Part shown: positions 1 to 7,201 of the stretch, one piece after another
How the letters are laid out: every line of letters begins with the position of its first letter
How positions within the stretch are numbered: the first letter of the stretch is position 1
Notes under the pieces: generated by a model
What the model was told of the DNA's origin: nothing
Database searches by the model: none
Seen by the model: only the letters and a program-made list of their open reading frames with translations
Position numbers and translations under genes: made by a program
Origin: Lachnospiraceae bacterium
Lineage (GTDB): Bacteria > Bacillota > Clostridia > Lachnospirales > Lachnospiraceae
Length of the DNA: 58,005 nt
Assembly: GCA_017453865.1 (NCBI GenBank)
Contig: JAFTEC010000137.1
Location: 1 to 58,005, forward strand
Direction of reading: 5' to 3'

Positions 1-51
1 AGAGAATTCGAACAATTTCCATATTGGATACCCGGCGCGATCTGGTACAAT

Positions 52-130
52 AGTGTAGTACCACATTCAGAGCAGATCAGGTATTATGCTTGTTCTGCTC
101 ATATTTCTGCTCTGAATGTGGTACTACACT
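52..130. repeat. Perfect 25-bp inverted repeat (long hairpin)
   Basis: Positions 52-76 and 106-130 are exact reverse complements (25 bp) around a 29-nt loop. The loop contains a second copy of TCTGCTC (94-100; the other is at 106-112), so the tip of the left arm could pair with either copy. No T-run follows on either strand, so it does not look like an ordinary terminator. It could be a small inverted-repeat element, an RNA processing stem, or a protein-binding site. Function is unknown. Confidence 0.85.
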
Positions 131-155
131 TGGTTATTATACCCGATAACAGAAG

Positions 156-196
156 AAAAAAAAGCCCCTGCAGCATAGAGGGATACCGCAGGGACT
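156..196 (-). terminator. Rho-independent terminator of rpsT
   Basis: On the minus strand, AGTCCCTGC pairs with GCAGGGGCT (one wobble pair) and an eight-T run follows. It lies 25 bases past the rpsT stop, so rpsT is probably a single-gene transcript. Confidence 0.9.
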
Positions 197-220
197 TTAA
201 GCCTTCTTTAATGAAAGCCG

Positions 221-484
221 TTATCCTATCCTGTTAACAGCTTTTGTGAGACGGGAAACCTTTCTTGAAACGGTTCCTCTATGGAAAAGTCCCTTTGATC
301 CGGCCTTTTCCATCTCTCCGATAGCAGCCTTAAGAGCTTCGGCGGCTGCCGCCTTGTCATTGGCGTCTATGGCCGCATAAACCTTCTTTATGGAAGTCTT
401 CACAGCTGATTTACGGGATTTATTTCTCTCCGCTCTCTTAGCACTGGTGATAACCCGCTTTTTCGCAGATTTGATATTTGCCAA
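221..484 (-). CDS. rpsT: 30S ribosomal protein S20
   Basis: This 87-residue basic protein is a normal-length S20, a primary 16S rRNA-binding protein of the small subunit. The start MANIKSAKKR and the body rich in Lys, Arg and Ala are typical of the family. The start codon is TTG (forward CAA at 482-484), nine bases after a strong AAGGAGG. A UUG start is also known for E. coli rpsT, where it matters for autoregulation; whether that holds here is not shown. The gene has its own promoter (585-613) and terminator (156-196), and a leader of about 90 nt. Identification is secure. Confidence 0.97.
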   Translation of the reverse strand: MANIKSAKKRVITSAKRAERNKSRKSAVKTSIKKVYAAIDANDKAAAAEALKAAIGEMEKAGSKGLFHRGTVSRKVSRLTKAVNRIG

Positions 485-584
485 TCTTCCTTTCCTCCTT
501 ATCCGAAATTATCCGATGAAAAACAAGAATCTATGCTTTTTCCGAGGCCTGACACGTGGGCACGGGGTTTATGCATACTCCGAT

Positions 585-613
585 ATTCTACAAATACGCC
601 CTGTTCTTGTCAA
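585..613 (-). promoter_or_regulatory. Sigma-A promoter of rpsT
   Basis: The minus strand shows a perfect TTGACA (613-608), 17 bases, then TAGAAT (590-585). Transcription should start near 578, giving a leader of about 90 nt before the TTG start. Confidence 0.8.
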
Positions 614-633
614 GAGTCGTTTCTCATTGTATC

Positions 634-670
634 GTATCTGTTCAGAACCCTCTGGCTTCTGAACAGATAC
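634..670. repeat. 14-bp inverted repeat upstream of the rpsT promoter
   Basis: GTATCTGTTCAGAA (634-647) and its exact complement (657-670) flank a 9-nt loop. It sits directly upstream of the rpsT -35 box. It could end transcripts coming from the M6 protease gene or bind a regulator. No T-run supports a simple terminator. Confidence 0.7.
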
Positions 671-673
671 TGC

Positions 674-717
674 GCATTCGGCTAATTAAATCGTGCTTCG
701 CACGATGAGCCGAATGC
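674..717. repeat. Nested hairpin, 10-bp outer and 7-bp inner stem
   Basis: GCATTCGGCT (674-683) pairs with AGCCGAATGC (708-717), and inside it ATCGTGC (690-696) pairs with GCACGAT (700-706) across a TTC loop. It follows the 634-670 hairpin after only three bases, so the two form a tandem structured block between the M6 gene and the rpsT promoter. Confidence 0.75.
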
Positions 718-1127
718 CTAAATGCCAAGGCTTTCATACGCCCTCAGCAGCAAGTGCTTCGGGCTGTTCTGAATAGTTACATTGTATCTACAATTTAAAA
801 GTCAATACCGAAAACTGCATTTCTGTGATTCCAAATGTTATTTGTGTATTTCTTACAAAAGAAATCCGTGCTGTTCGATCTGAAAAAATAGGGTAAAAGT
901 GGTTATTTTTCGGTGGACACGGTGGATAAGTCCGTGCATAAGTATATAATCTTGATGAATTTGGTGGATAACTTTCATAATTGCCAATTCTGAATTTCTA
1001 TTCAGTTATAATAACACTATATTCTTTGTGCAATTTTTTTGTGTGTACAATCATCCACGATTCATATTGTCTGCACTTTTCTCCTATGGAAAACGGAATC
1101 CTAATTCAACGTTCCTTCCTCCTGTTC
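718..1127. other. AT-rich gene-free stretch
   Basis: I see no convincing gene here. The stretch is AT-rich. It holds two copies of GGTGGATAA (921-929 and 963-971), each the complement of TTATCCACC, which matches the DnaA-box consensus TTATCCACA at 8 of 9 positions, and a weaker TCATCCACG at 1051-1059. There is no obvious terminator for the M6 protease gene. Confidence 0.5.
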
Positions 1128-3800
1128 TCAGTATTCCAGATATCCGAAATAATTACCCTCAGCAATGAGCTGTCTTACCGAAGCCCCCTGCTGATCCGTA
1201 ACATCCATTATTTCTGTTGCAAAATCCTTGTGCTTTTTTCTGCTGAAACGGAGTTTTATTCTTTTTGAATTACCCTTCCCGTACTCAATGATCACCCGGG
1301 CGCCGCTTAGCTTTTTTCCCGCCGTATCAAGGCTGCCCTTTTCAAGACTGTATTTGTTCATATCTCCTCTGCCGTCCGTGTATTCTCCGTAGTCGCTGTC
1401 GATCCCGAGGAACAAGGGATAAACCGGAATAATAAACTGCATTTCAGGGGAGTCAGCGCTATCCTCAAGGTCTGCGTCTGTATACATACTGCTTTTATCG
1501 GACTTAAGCTTCTTTGAATAAGCCTTCAGGATCCTGTTCAGCCCTTTTCCGAGGGTTCTGTTCAGATCGCTGTCTTCAAGCACTATCTTTGAGATATAAG
1601 CCGATCCTCTGTATCCCTTTATCCCTTCATTCCTGCTGCCGGTATAATCAAAGGTAGCTTTATTGGAATTATTAAGCTTAACCTTTTTTACCTTTGCTTC
1701 CTTCCAGTCGCCGTTGGCAGAAGCTATTGTATTATCCGAAGGTGCGTCAAATTCATATTTTCCTTCTTTTTCACAGTAGAAGATCCGTATTTCGACATCC
1801 GCGTTCTTCGTTCCTCCGCTTTCGCTCCCTGTCACAAGATGCTTCCTTCCGTCATAACGGAGGGCGCGGTTTCTTATCATCCTTACCCAGTATTCTCTTG
1901 CTGTATTATTCCCTCTTATTGCCGAGTTAAAGGAGATCAGAGTCTTTCCCTTTACCCTGTTCTCAATGGCAAGATCCATCTTTGAGAGGATCCTGTTCTT
2001 GGAAAGTGCGGATGCAGAGGGATCATTGAGAACCGAAAGCTCCTTCTCTGAAATGATCTTACTAAGGGGTTCTCCCGAATTGAATCTCTCATCATCATTA
2101 TTCCCGGACAGCCCGCTTATCCTGACCTTCATTTCCTGTGAATCATCATCTATGAATTCCAGCCGAATGCTGCTTAAAATACGGCTGTCCGGATCATCCG
2201 CCTTGTCCCCTTCGCCGTACAGCGGCAGGAAGAGACCCTCTTCGGAATGCTCCGTATCACGGAATATCGCTTCAAAATTTGACTTACTGTAGAAGGGAAG
2301 GCAGCCGTTATTCTCACCCTCCTTCGCATAGGGTTTGGATCCCGTGAAGTCAAGTGTAAAAGTATCGTTACTGTTTCTAAGGCTCTCGGCAAACAGCGGA
2401 ACGACACCCAGACGGTGGTCAGTACTGTTCACCTTGTTGTCAGACTTATGTTTATTATATACATCATCATCAATATGCCAGAGCACAAGCCCGTTTGAGG
2501 AAGCTATTCTTCCCTCTCCGAGCTTGGTTTCGTAGGTTTTCAGTCCGATGTCTATCCCCTCTGTTCTCCTGTTCTCCAGAAGATAGTATTCATTTTCTCT
2601 TTCCGTGGGGATCTTCAGGATGTTGTATTTTCCGCTTTCCTGGCTATATAACGTATATTCCCCGTCCTCAGTGGCGATTTCCGGTTCCGTCCATTTCAGG
2701 AATGCCCTGCTCCATGCATCAAAGGCTGAAGGACGGCTTTTATAATCAAGATCCCACGCATCACAACCCGAATTCATAAGGCTTAAGAATTCGGAATCGT
2801 ATCCCTTCCATACCGCTTTCTCCGGATCCTTGCTTTCAAGGGATTTCGTATCATAAAGATCCGGAAGGCCGAGATAATGTCCCAGTTCATGATATATGGT
2901 GCCCAGATCCTCCTCTTCCACGTTCTCATCACCGTCAGATTCTTTATCCCTTTCTACTACCTTACGGTCGGGAACGGCAATAAAAGAAGCTATGCGGACC
3001 CCGTCAAAATATCCTTCGCTATCATCTTTATAATACATTTCGTTTTGATGGGACCATAGCATCATATTCTTATGTTTATCATAGAATTTTGTACCCTTAC
3101 TGGCTCCGGCAGCTTCATAACCGGCCAGGATAAAGCCTACTCCGAGCTCGTTATTCTCTATTTCCTTATTATTATTTCTGTCATATTTACTGAAATCAAT
3201 ATATTTGTCAGCTTTTTCAAGGGCAGCGATCAGACTTTGAAAGATCGTGTCCATCTTATCATCGTTATCAGTATCTCCCCACTCCCTGTGAGCACCTTCA
3301 ACCGTTACATGGATGATCCCGTCATTTTTTCTGTCAAATTTTTCACTGACCGTATCCTTCTCCGGAAGGACATCTGTGCTGCAGTCCTCTTCTGCGGGCA
3401 CCCAGGTGAATTTTCCGCCGGACATAACGGAATAATAATCCTGCAGACTATCCTTATCACCGAAAAATCTCTCATGCCAGCCAAAGCGTGTATCATATCC
3501 GATATTATTGAAGCTCACCACTATAGTCACGATCGGCAGTGTCTTTCCTGCCGTAACCCCCTGTATACCCGAACCACCGGCAGAGCCTCCCCATATGATT
3601 TCCGGAGTGACGGGCTTATCCGGGTGGCGGATCCTGAAAACGTGACCGCTGTCATCTCCCCCCGATCCGTCTGTGCTTTCCTGTACTAAAGCGTCCTCAC
3701 TGCCATCCGACGGCAGAGCGAAAGCAATTACCGGCAGCAGTAAACTAAGTGTCAGTACCAGCGCCACCCATTGCATCATTCTTTTTTTCATTTTTCTCAT
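1128..3800 (-). CDS. Secreted M6-family metalloprotease
   Basis: This 890-residue protein begins with a signal peptide: basic MRKMKKR, a hydrophobic stretch to about residue 28, then an Ala-rich cleavage zone. The zinc motif HELGH is at 304-308, and D314 completes the HExxHxxGxxD pattern seen in M6 (immune inhibitor A-like) peptidases. Asp/Asn-rich loops near 176-184 and 207-216 look like calcium-binding sites. The catalytic part extends to about residue 560. The C-terminal 300 residues are beta-rich and I do not recognise them. The start is supported by GGAGG eight bases upstream. Expected role is extracellular protein degradation. There is no LPXTG sorting signal, so it is probably released. 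Confidence 0.85.
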   Translation of the reverse strand: MRKMKKRMMQWVALVLTLSLLLPVIAFALPSDGSEDALVQESTDGSGGDDSGHVFRIRHPDKPVTPEIIWGGSAGGSGIQGVTAGKTLPIVTIVVSFNNIGYDTRFGWHERFFGDKDSLQDYYSVMSGGKFTWVPAEEDCSTDVLPEKDTVSEKFDRKNDGIIHVTVEGAHREWGDTDNDDKMDTIFQSLIAALEKADKYIDFSKYDRNNNKEIENNELGVGFILAGYEAAGASKGTKFYDKHKNMMLWSHQNEMYYKDDSEGYFDGVRIASFIAVPDRKVVERDKESDGDENVEEEDLGTIYHELGHYLGLPDLYDTKSLESKDPEKAVWKGYDSEFLSLMNSGCDAWDLDYKSRPSAFDAWSRAFLKWTEPEIATEDGEYTLYSQESGKYNILKIPTERENEYYLLENRRTEGIDIGLKTYETKLGEGRIASSNGLVLWHIDDDVYNKHKSDNKVNSTDHRLGVVPLFAESLRNSNDTFTLDFTGSKPYAKEGENNGCLPFYSKSNFEAIFRDTEHSEEGLFLPLYGEGDKADDPDSRILSSIRLEFIDDDSQEMKVRISGLSGNNDDERFNSGEPLSKIISEKELSVLNDPSASALSKNRILSKMDLAIENRVKGKTLISFNSAIRGNNTAREYWVRMIRNRALRYDGRKHLVTGSESGGTKNADVEIRIFYCEKEGKYEFDAPSDNTIASANGDWKEAKVKKVKLNNSNKATFDYTGSRNEGIKGYRGSAYISKIVLEDSDLNRTLGKGLNRILKAYSKKLKSDKSSMYTDADLEDSADSPEMQFIIPVYPLFLGIDSDYGEYTDGRGDMNKYSLEKGSLDTAGKKLSGARVIIEYGKGNSKRIKLRFSRKKHKDFATEIMDVTDQQGASVRQLIAEGNYFGYLEY

Positions 3801-3925
3801 AGCGAATCCTCCGGTAAACTATTTTGATACGTTTTTCTCGTCCTTAAATTTTGTCAGCACCTTGAAAAACTATCCTAAAAGCCTGTATGTTCACCCTCAA
3901 TAATAACAGACATTATCTAACTTGA

Positions 3926-3960
3926 AAAGCGGAACCGGTGATGATTTCCGATTCCGCTTT
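3926..3960 (-). terminator. Terminator of the NlpC/P60 gene
   Basis: AAAGCGGAA and TTCCGCTTT form a perfect 9-bp stem on the minus strand, 45 bases past the stop of the upstream hydrolase. The T-tract is short and lies partly in the stem. Confidence 0.6.
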
Positions 3961-4005
3961 GTTCTTTGGAATATTTACTTTATCTAAAGCCCTTAACCCT
4001 GTTTC

Positions 4006-5559
4006 TTAGAATATCCTTCGTACCGCAACAGGTGTTCTGTAGTTCGCATTGGATACCTTGATACCTGTCTTCGCGGTGGATGCGTGTACTATCTGTCCTC
4101 CGCCGATGTAGATTCCTACGTGTCCGGAATAGCAGACGATATCACCTGCCTGGGCATTTGCAAGTCCGCCGGATACCGCATATCCTACACCTCTGTCTCC
4201 ACCGGAGGAATGAGGAAGCGACACGCCGAAGTTCCTGTATACACTCATAACGAATCCGGAGCAGTCGGTTCCGTTTGTCAGTGACGATCCGCCGTATACA
4301 TAAGGATTGCCGACAAACTGCAGTGCATAGTTCGCAACAGAGGTGCCGTTTCCGCTTCCGCTTGCGACATAGCCGCCGCCTCCGCCGGAGCCTCTCTTTC
4401 CTCCGCCGCCTCCGGCAGCACCGCCGCCGTTATTGCCATTCTTCTTTCCGCCATTATTCTTCCTGTTCCTGGCAGCAGCCTCCTCAGCAGCCCTGGCAGC
4501 AGCACGTCTTTCTTCTTCTTCCTTCTTTAGTCTTGCTTCCTCTTCGGACTTCGACTCTGCATGTACGAATTCGGTATAAACCTTTACGTAATCCGTGCTT
4601 ACATAGCCGTCACCTTCTTCTATGGAAACCTTGACCCAGTCAAGGTCGGTTTCTTCCTCAACCGTAAGTATATCGTCCATGGGAACCAGCCCGACCACCT
4701 CTGCTTCGGTACTGGGACTCTGACGGACATAAAGGGTGGTGGTGATAACCTTTGCACTTCTGCGTCCCACCTCTTTAGCCTTTGATACTGCCTGATCTCC
4801 GGTAAATACATATTCAAGGTTTACATAACCCTCCGTATTTCCGGACTTTATCTTGATCCAGCCGTCATGTGCCTCTTCCAGTGCCTCACCGACGGAATCC
4901 TTATACAGCTTTCCTGCAGGCTCCGCATCCTCGGAGGGCTCGGTCCTTACATAAACGAAATCTGAAACGTTGGCAACAACCAGATTGCTGAAATCCTCTG
5001 TTTCGCTGCTTTCAGCTTCGGTCACGGCCTTTACGAGATCCATTTCACCGTCGTCCTTTTCGGAAGCAGTCTCTTCGCTGCCGGCTCCTGCGGAAAGCAT
5101 GGAAAGATCATCCGCTGAAACCGTATTATCCTCTTTTTCCTTATCATCGGATGGAGCGATATGGGAGCTGCTCTTGTGGCTCTGATCGCCGTCAGTCTCC
5201 ACGGCATAATCGCCTGCTCCCGCTGAAGGGGTCTCGGTGGAGGTTTCTATATCCGTCTCCTCCTGAGTGCTCTCTTCAGTAGAGGAAATCGTAATAACTC
5301 CGGAGTCCGTAGCCTTTTCGGTGACTTCCATAGCGGCCGTTGTTACCGTTATAACATCCGTTGCATCAACCTTTCCCGTGGCCTTTATCTTTTCTGCTCT
5401 TATAACAGTAGCGGATTTTCCCTCATTAAGGATCCTGGCGGCTCCCGCTGCGGGAAGCTCCTCGGTGACAGAGCTTGCAGACGCAGCAAAATGACTGCCT
5501 GAAACCACCAGTCCCGCTACAAGAACACCCGCTATAATTTGCGCTTTTATACGATGCAT
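4006..5559 (-). CDS. Secreted SH3b-NlpC/P60 murein endopeptidase
   Basis: This 517-residue protein has an N-terminal signal peptide (basic MHRIK, hydrophobic to about residue 28) and a Ser/Thr/Glu-rich region to about 190. Two bacterial SH3 domains follow (about 192-255 and 267-332), then a charged Glu/Arg/Ala helix and a Gly/Asn-rich linker. The NlpC/P60 catalytic domain spans about 407-517. The catalytic triad is visible: C433 in TDCSGF, H480 in GHVGIY and H492 in IVHAS. Such enzymes cut D-iGlu to diamino-acid bonds in peptidoglycan stem peptides during wall growth or cell separation. A WalR-like box lies upstream, which fits a hydrolase controlled by wall-homeostasis signalling. Confidence 0.92.
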   Translation of the reverse strand: MHRIKAQIIAGVLVAGLVVSGSHFAASASSVTEELPAAGAARILNEGKSATVIRAEKIKATGKVDATDVITVTTAAMEVTEKATDSGVITISSTEESTQEETDIETSTETPSAGAGDYAVETDGDQSHKSSSHIAPSDDKEKEDNTVSADDLSMLSAGAGSEETASEKDDGEMDLVKAVTEAESSETEDFSNLVVANVSDFVYVRTEPSEDAEPAGKLYKDSVGEALEEAHDGWIKIKSGNTEGYVNLEYVFTGDQAVSKAKEVGRRSAKVITTTLYVRQSPSTEAEVVGLVPMDDILTVEEETDLDWVKVSIEEGDGYVSTDYVKVYTEFVHAESKSEEEARLKKEEEERRAAARAAEEAAARNRKNNGGKKNGNNGGGAAGGGGGKRGSGGGGGYVASGSGNGTSVANYALQFVGNPYVYGGSSLTNGTDCSGFVMSVYRNFGVSLPHSSGGDRGVGYAVSGGLANAQAGDIVCYSGHVGIYIGGGQIVHASTAKTGIKVSNANYRTPVAVRRIF

Positions 5560-5604
5560 TAAATAAAAAACCTCAATATATTGTGTTTTATAAAAAACAA
5601 TTTT

Positions 5605-5633
5605 ATTACAAATTTGTTACAATCTGTAACAAA
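5605..5633 (-). promoter_or_regulatory. WalR-like box plus overlapping palindrome
   Basis: On the minus strand TGTAAC, five bases, TGTAAT (5621-5605) fits the WalR/YycF consensus TGTWAH-N5-TGTWAH. A perfect dyad TTTGTTACA-N3-TGTAACAAA (5613-5633) overlaps it. The site is about 50-75 bases upstream of the hydrolase start, where an activator would sit. The WalR match is by consensus only. Confidence 0.5.
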
Positions 5634-5713
5634 TGCTAACACATTTTACTTGAAAAATCAATATATATCAGCGTTTTAATTGTTAAATCCTTATAAACAC
5701 GTTACAAAGCCCC

Positions 5714-6340
5714 TTATTCTCCCTTAATATCCATAATGGCCTTCATTTCGACGGTTTCCTTCTTCACGCCTACCGTTACGTCCTTGGCAATACTTGCCAC
5801 CACCGATTTCTCCAGCTCGTCCCAGGCCTCTTCAGCATCGCTGTTATCATTTTTTGCAGCGCTCAGGGTATTTCTGTACTGTGCAAGGGACCAGGACATC
5901 GCAAAATCCGCAGACATCTCGCTGGCTGCGCCGTAGCCCACATAACCCATGCCGTACTGCTGCTCCAGCTTCATCACATTTTCAAAGTTCAGGATCCCGT
6001 TTTCGATGATATCTCCTATCTTTGCCATGAAGCCCTTTGTGCTGGCGTTTTTCCCGGTGGATGAAACGGAGATCAGCCCTTCCTTCGTATCTATATCCAT
6101 ACTTCCGGTACGGGCAGTAAGGTTTACCGATGCCTCCACCACATTCCTTTCAAACCACAGCATGGCCTTATAATCGCCGGTCATGGCATTCATCATTCCG
6201 AGGATCTCCTCAGCGATAAGCCTTAAATGCAGACTGTCCTTCTTTCCGAGATTCAGTGCTGCGATATGCTCGTCAATATCCTTAAGTGCATTGCTGAGAT
6301 CGATATCCCTGCTGCTTATCATTATCTTTTCGTTTTTCAT
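5714..6340 (-). CDS. Hypothetical cytosolic protein
   Basis: I do not recognise this protein with confidence. From the ATG at 6340 (GAGGAG seven bases upstream) it has 208 residues; an upstream in-frame ATG at 6355 is less likely. There is no signal peptide or membrane segment. A segment near residues 30-60 (LIAEEILGMMNAMTGD, then MLWFE) faintly resembles the N-box helix of GHKL/RsbW-type ATPases, but no clear G-box is visible, so that link is weak. It is transcribed away from the unrecognised gene at 6446, and the 105-bp gap must hold both promoters. Confidence 0.7.
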   Translation of the reverse strand: MKNEKIMISSRDIDLSNALKDIDEHIAALNLGKKDSLHLRLIAEEILGMMNAMTGDYKAMLWFERNVVEASVNLTARTGSMDIDTKEGLISVSSTGKNASTKGFMAKIGDIIENGILNFENVMKLEQQYGMGYVGYGAASEMSADFAMSWSLAQYRNTLSAAKNDNSDAEEAWDELEKSVVASIAKDVTVGVKKETVEMKAIMDIKGE

Positions 6341-6374
6341 TATCCGTCTCCTCATCTTTACAGACTTTTTTATG

Positions 6375-6403
6375 ATTCTATCATAATTACCTTTAATTTT
6401 CAG
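6375..6403 (-). promoter_or_regulatory. Possible promoter of the 208-residue protein gene
   Basis: CTGAAA (6403-6398), 17 bases, TAGAAT (6380-6375) on the minus strand, about 35 bases upstream of the chosen start. The spacing is right but the -35 box is weak. Confidence 0.4.
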
Positions 6404-6445
6404 CTTGTTTTTGATAAGCTAATGAAAGAGAGGGAAGGTAAGATA

Positions 6446-7084
6446 ATGGAATTTGAACTTTGGTTATTTGCAGTAAAGCAGCTCGCCCAGAGCTATGAAA
6501 TGTCACAGGTCATCTATTCGCAGCTTACTGATGCGGAAAAAGCCGATCTTCATAAGGAATATGACGCCACGATAGGCGGCGGTCCTGCGGGAGCTGTTGA
6601 TAAATCCTCTGCCGGTGAAGGAAACGGAAAAAAGAATGACGGAAAGACCCTGAAGGAATACAGGGATCTTATGAACAGCTTCCACAATGCCATGAGTATC
6701 CTTGAAAGATTTGTTGAAAAGAACAATGCAAAGCACCTTGACAGGGATTATCCGATAGACCCGTCGGATCCTGACGAGGAATTTATGCACCGTATCTTCC
6801 TTAATATGGAGACCAGCACCCTGCAGATCATCCGTTATCTGAATTATACAGCTAAGGATATTACTCAGGAAGGCACTCTCCACAAGGCGGAAAACGGTTT
6901 CTATTCTCTCAACGGAAAGCAGATCCCCGAGGGTCAGCTTCTGGAATTCTTCTATATGAACCGCTGGGAGATCGGGATCCTCTGCAGAAACCCGGGGATG
7001 GTTCACGGCCACTTCTTCCTGGGCTTCCAGAATGAGATATTTGATATCGACCTCGAAGGGCTGAAGGTGAGGCTGCGGGGCTAA
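6446..7084 (+). CDS. Hypothetical cytosolic protein
   Basis: This is a 212-residue protein. The open frame reaches back to 6227, but that part lies antisense to the neighbouring gene; the ATG at 6446, behind AGGGAAGG, is the sensible start. The N-terminus is helical (MEFELWLFAVKQLAQ). A Gly/Lys linker lies around residues 50-70, and a mixed domain ends with repeated aromatic residues. There is no signal peptide or membrane helix. I cannot name a family. It has no downstream partner on its strand; the next gene, ppdK, converges on it. Confidence 0.75.
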   Translation: MEFELWLFAVKQLAQSYEMSQVIYSQLTDAEKADLHKEYDATIGGGPAGAVDKSSAGEGNGKKNDGKTLKEYRDLMNSFHNAMSILERFVEKNNAKHLDRDYPIDPSDPDEEFMHRIFLNMETSTLQIIRYLNYTAKDITQEGTLHKAENGFYSLNGKQIPEGQLLEFFYMNRWEIGILCRNPGMVHGHFFLGFQNEIFDIDLEGLKVRLRG

Positions 7085-7130
7085 AATATTTTTTTACTCC
7101 CCGGCTCAATTCTTCTTGTAATTTCGTAGC

Positions 7131-7167
7131 AAAAATACCCTCCGCCACCTTAAGGTGACAGAGGGTA
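7131..7167 (-). terminator. Terminator of ppdK
   Basis: On the minus strand a 14-bp stem with two or three wobble pairs (TACCCTCTGTCACC with GGTGGCGGAGGGTA, loop TTAA) is followed directly by TTTTT. It is a strong rho-independent terminator, 35 bases past the ppdK stop. Confidence 0.93.
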
Positions 7168-7201
7168 TGTCCATTTAAAGCCTTCCGTTTTTATCCGCTT
7201 T

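Noticed and set aside
921..1059. Replication origin
   Set aside because: Only three imperfect DnaA-like boxes, no dnaA, dnaN or rpmH nearby, and no cluster of 13-mers.
981..1268. 95-residue plus-strand frame in the gap next to the M6 gene
   Set aside because: Phe/Ser/Leu-rich translation of AT-rich DNA that runs into the M6 coding region antisense; no good start site.
3072..3689. 205-residue plus-strand frame
   Set aside because: Antisense to the M6 protease including its zinc-site region; no recognisable domain or RBS.
6227..6445. N-terminal extension of the plus-strand 212-residue protein
   Set aside because: It is antisense to the neighbouring gene, and the ATG at 6446 has a good Shine-Dalgarno site.
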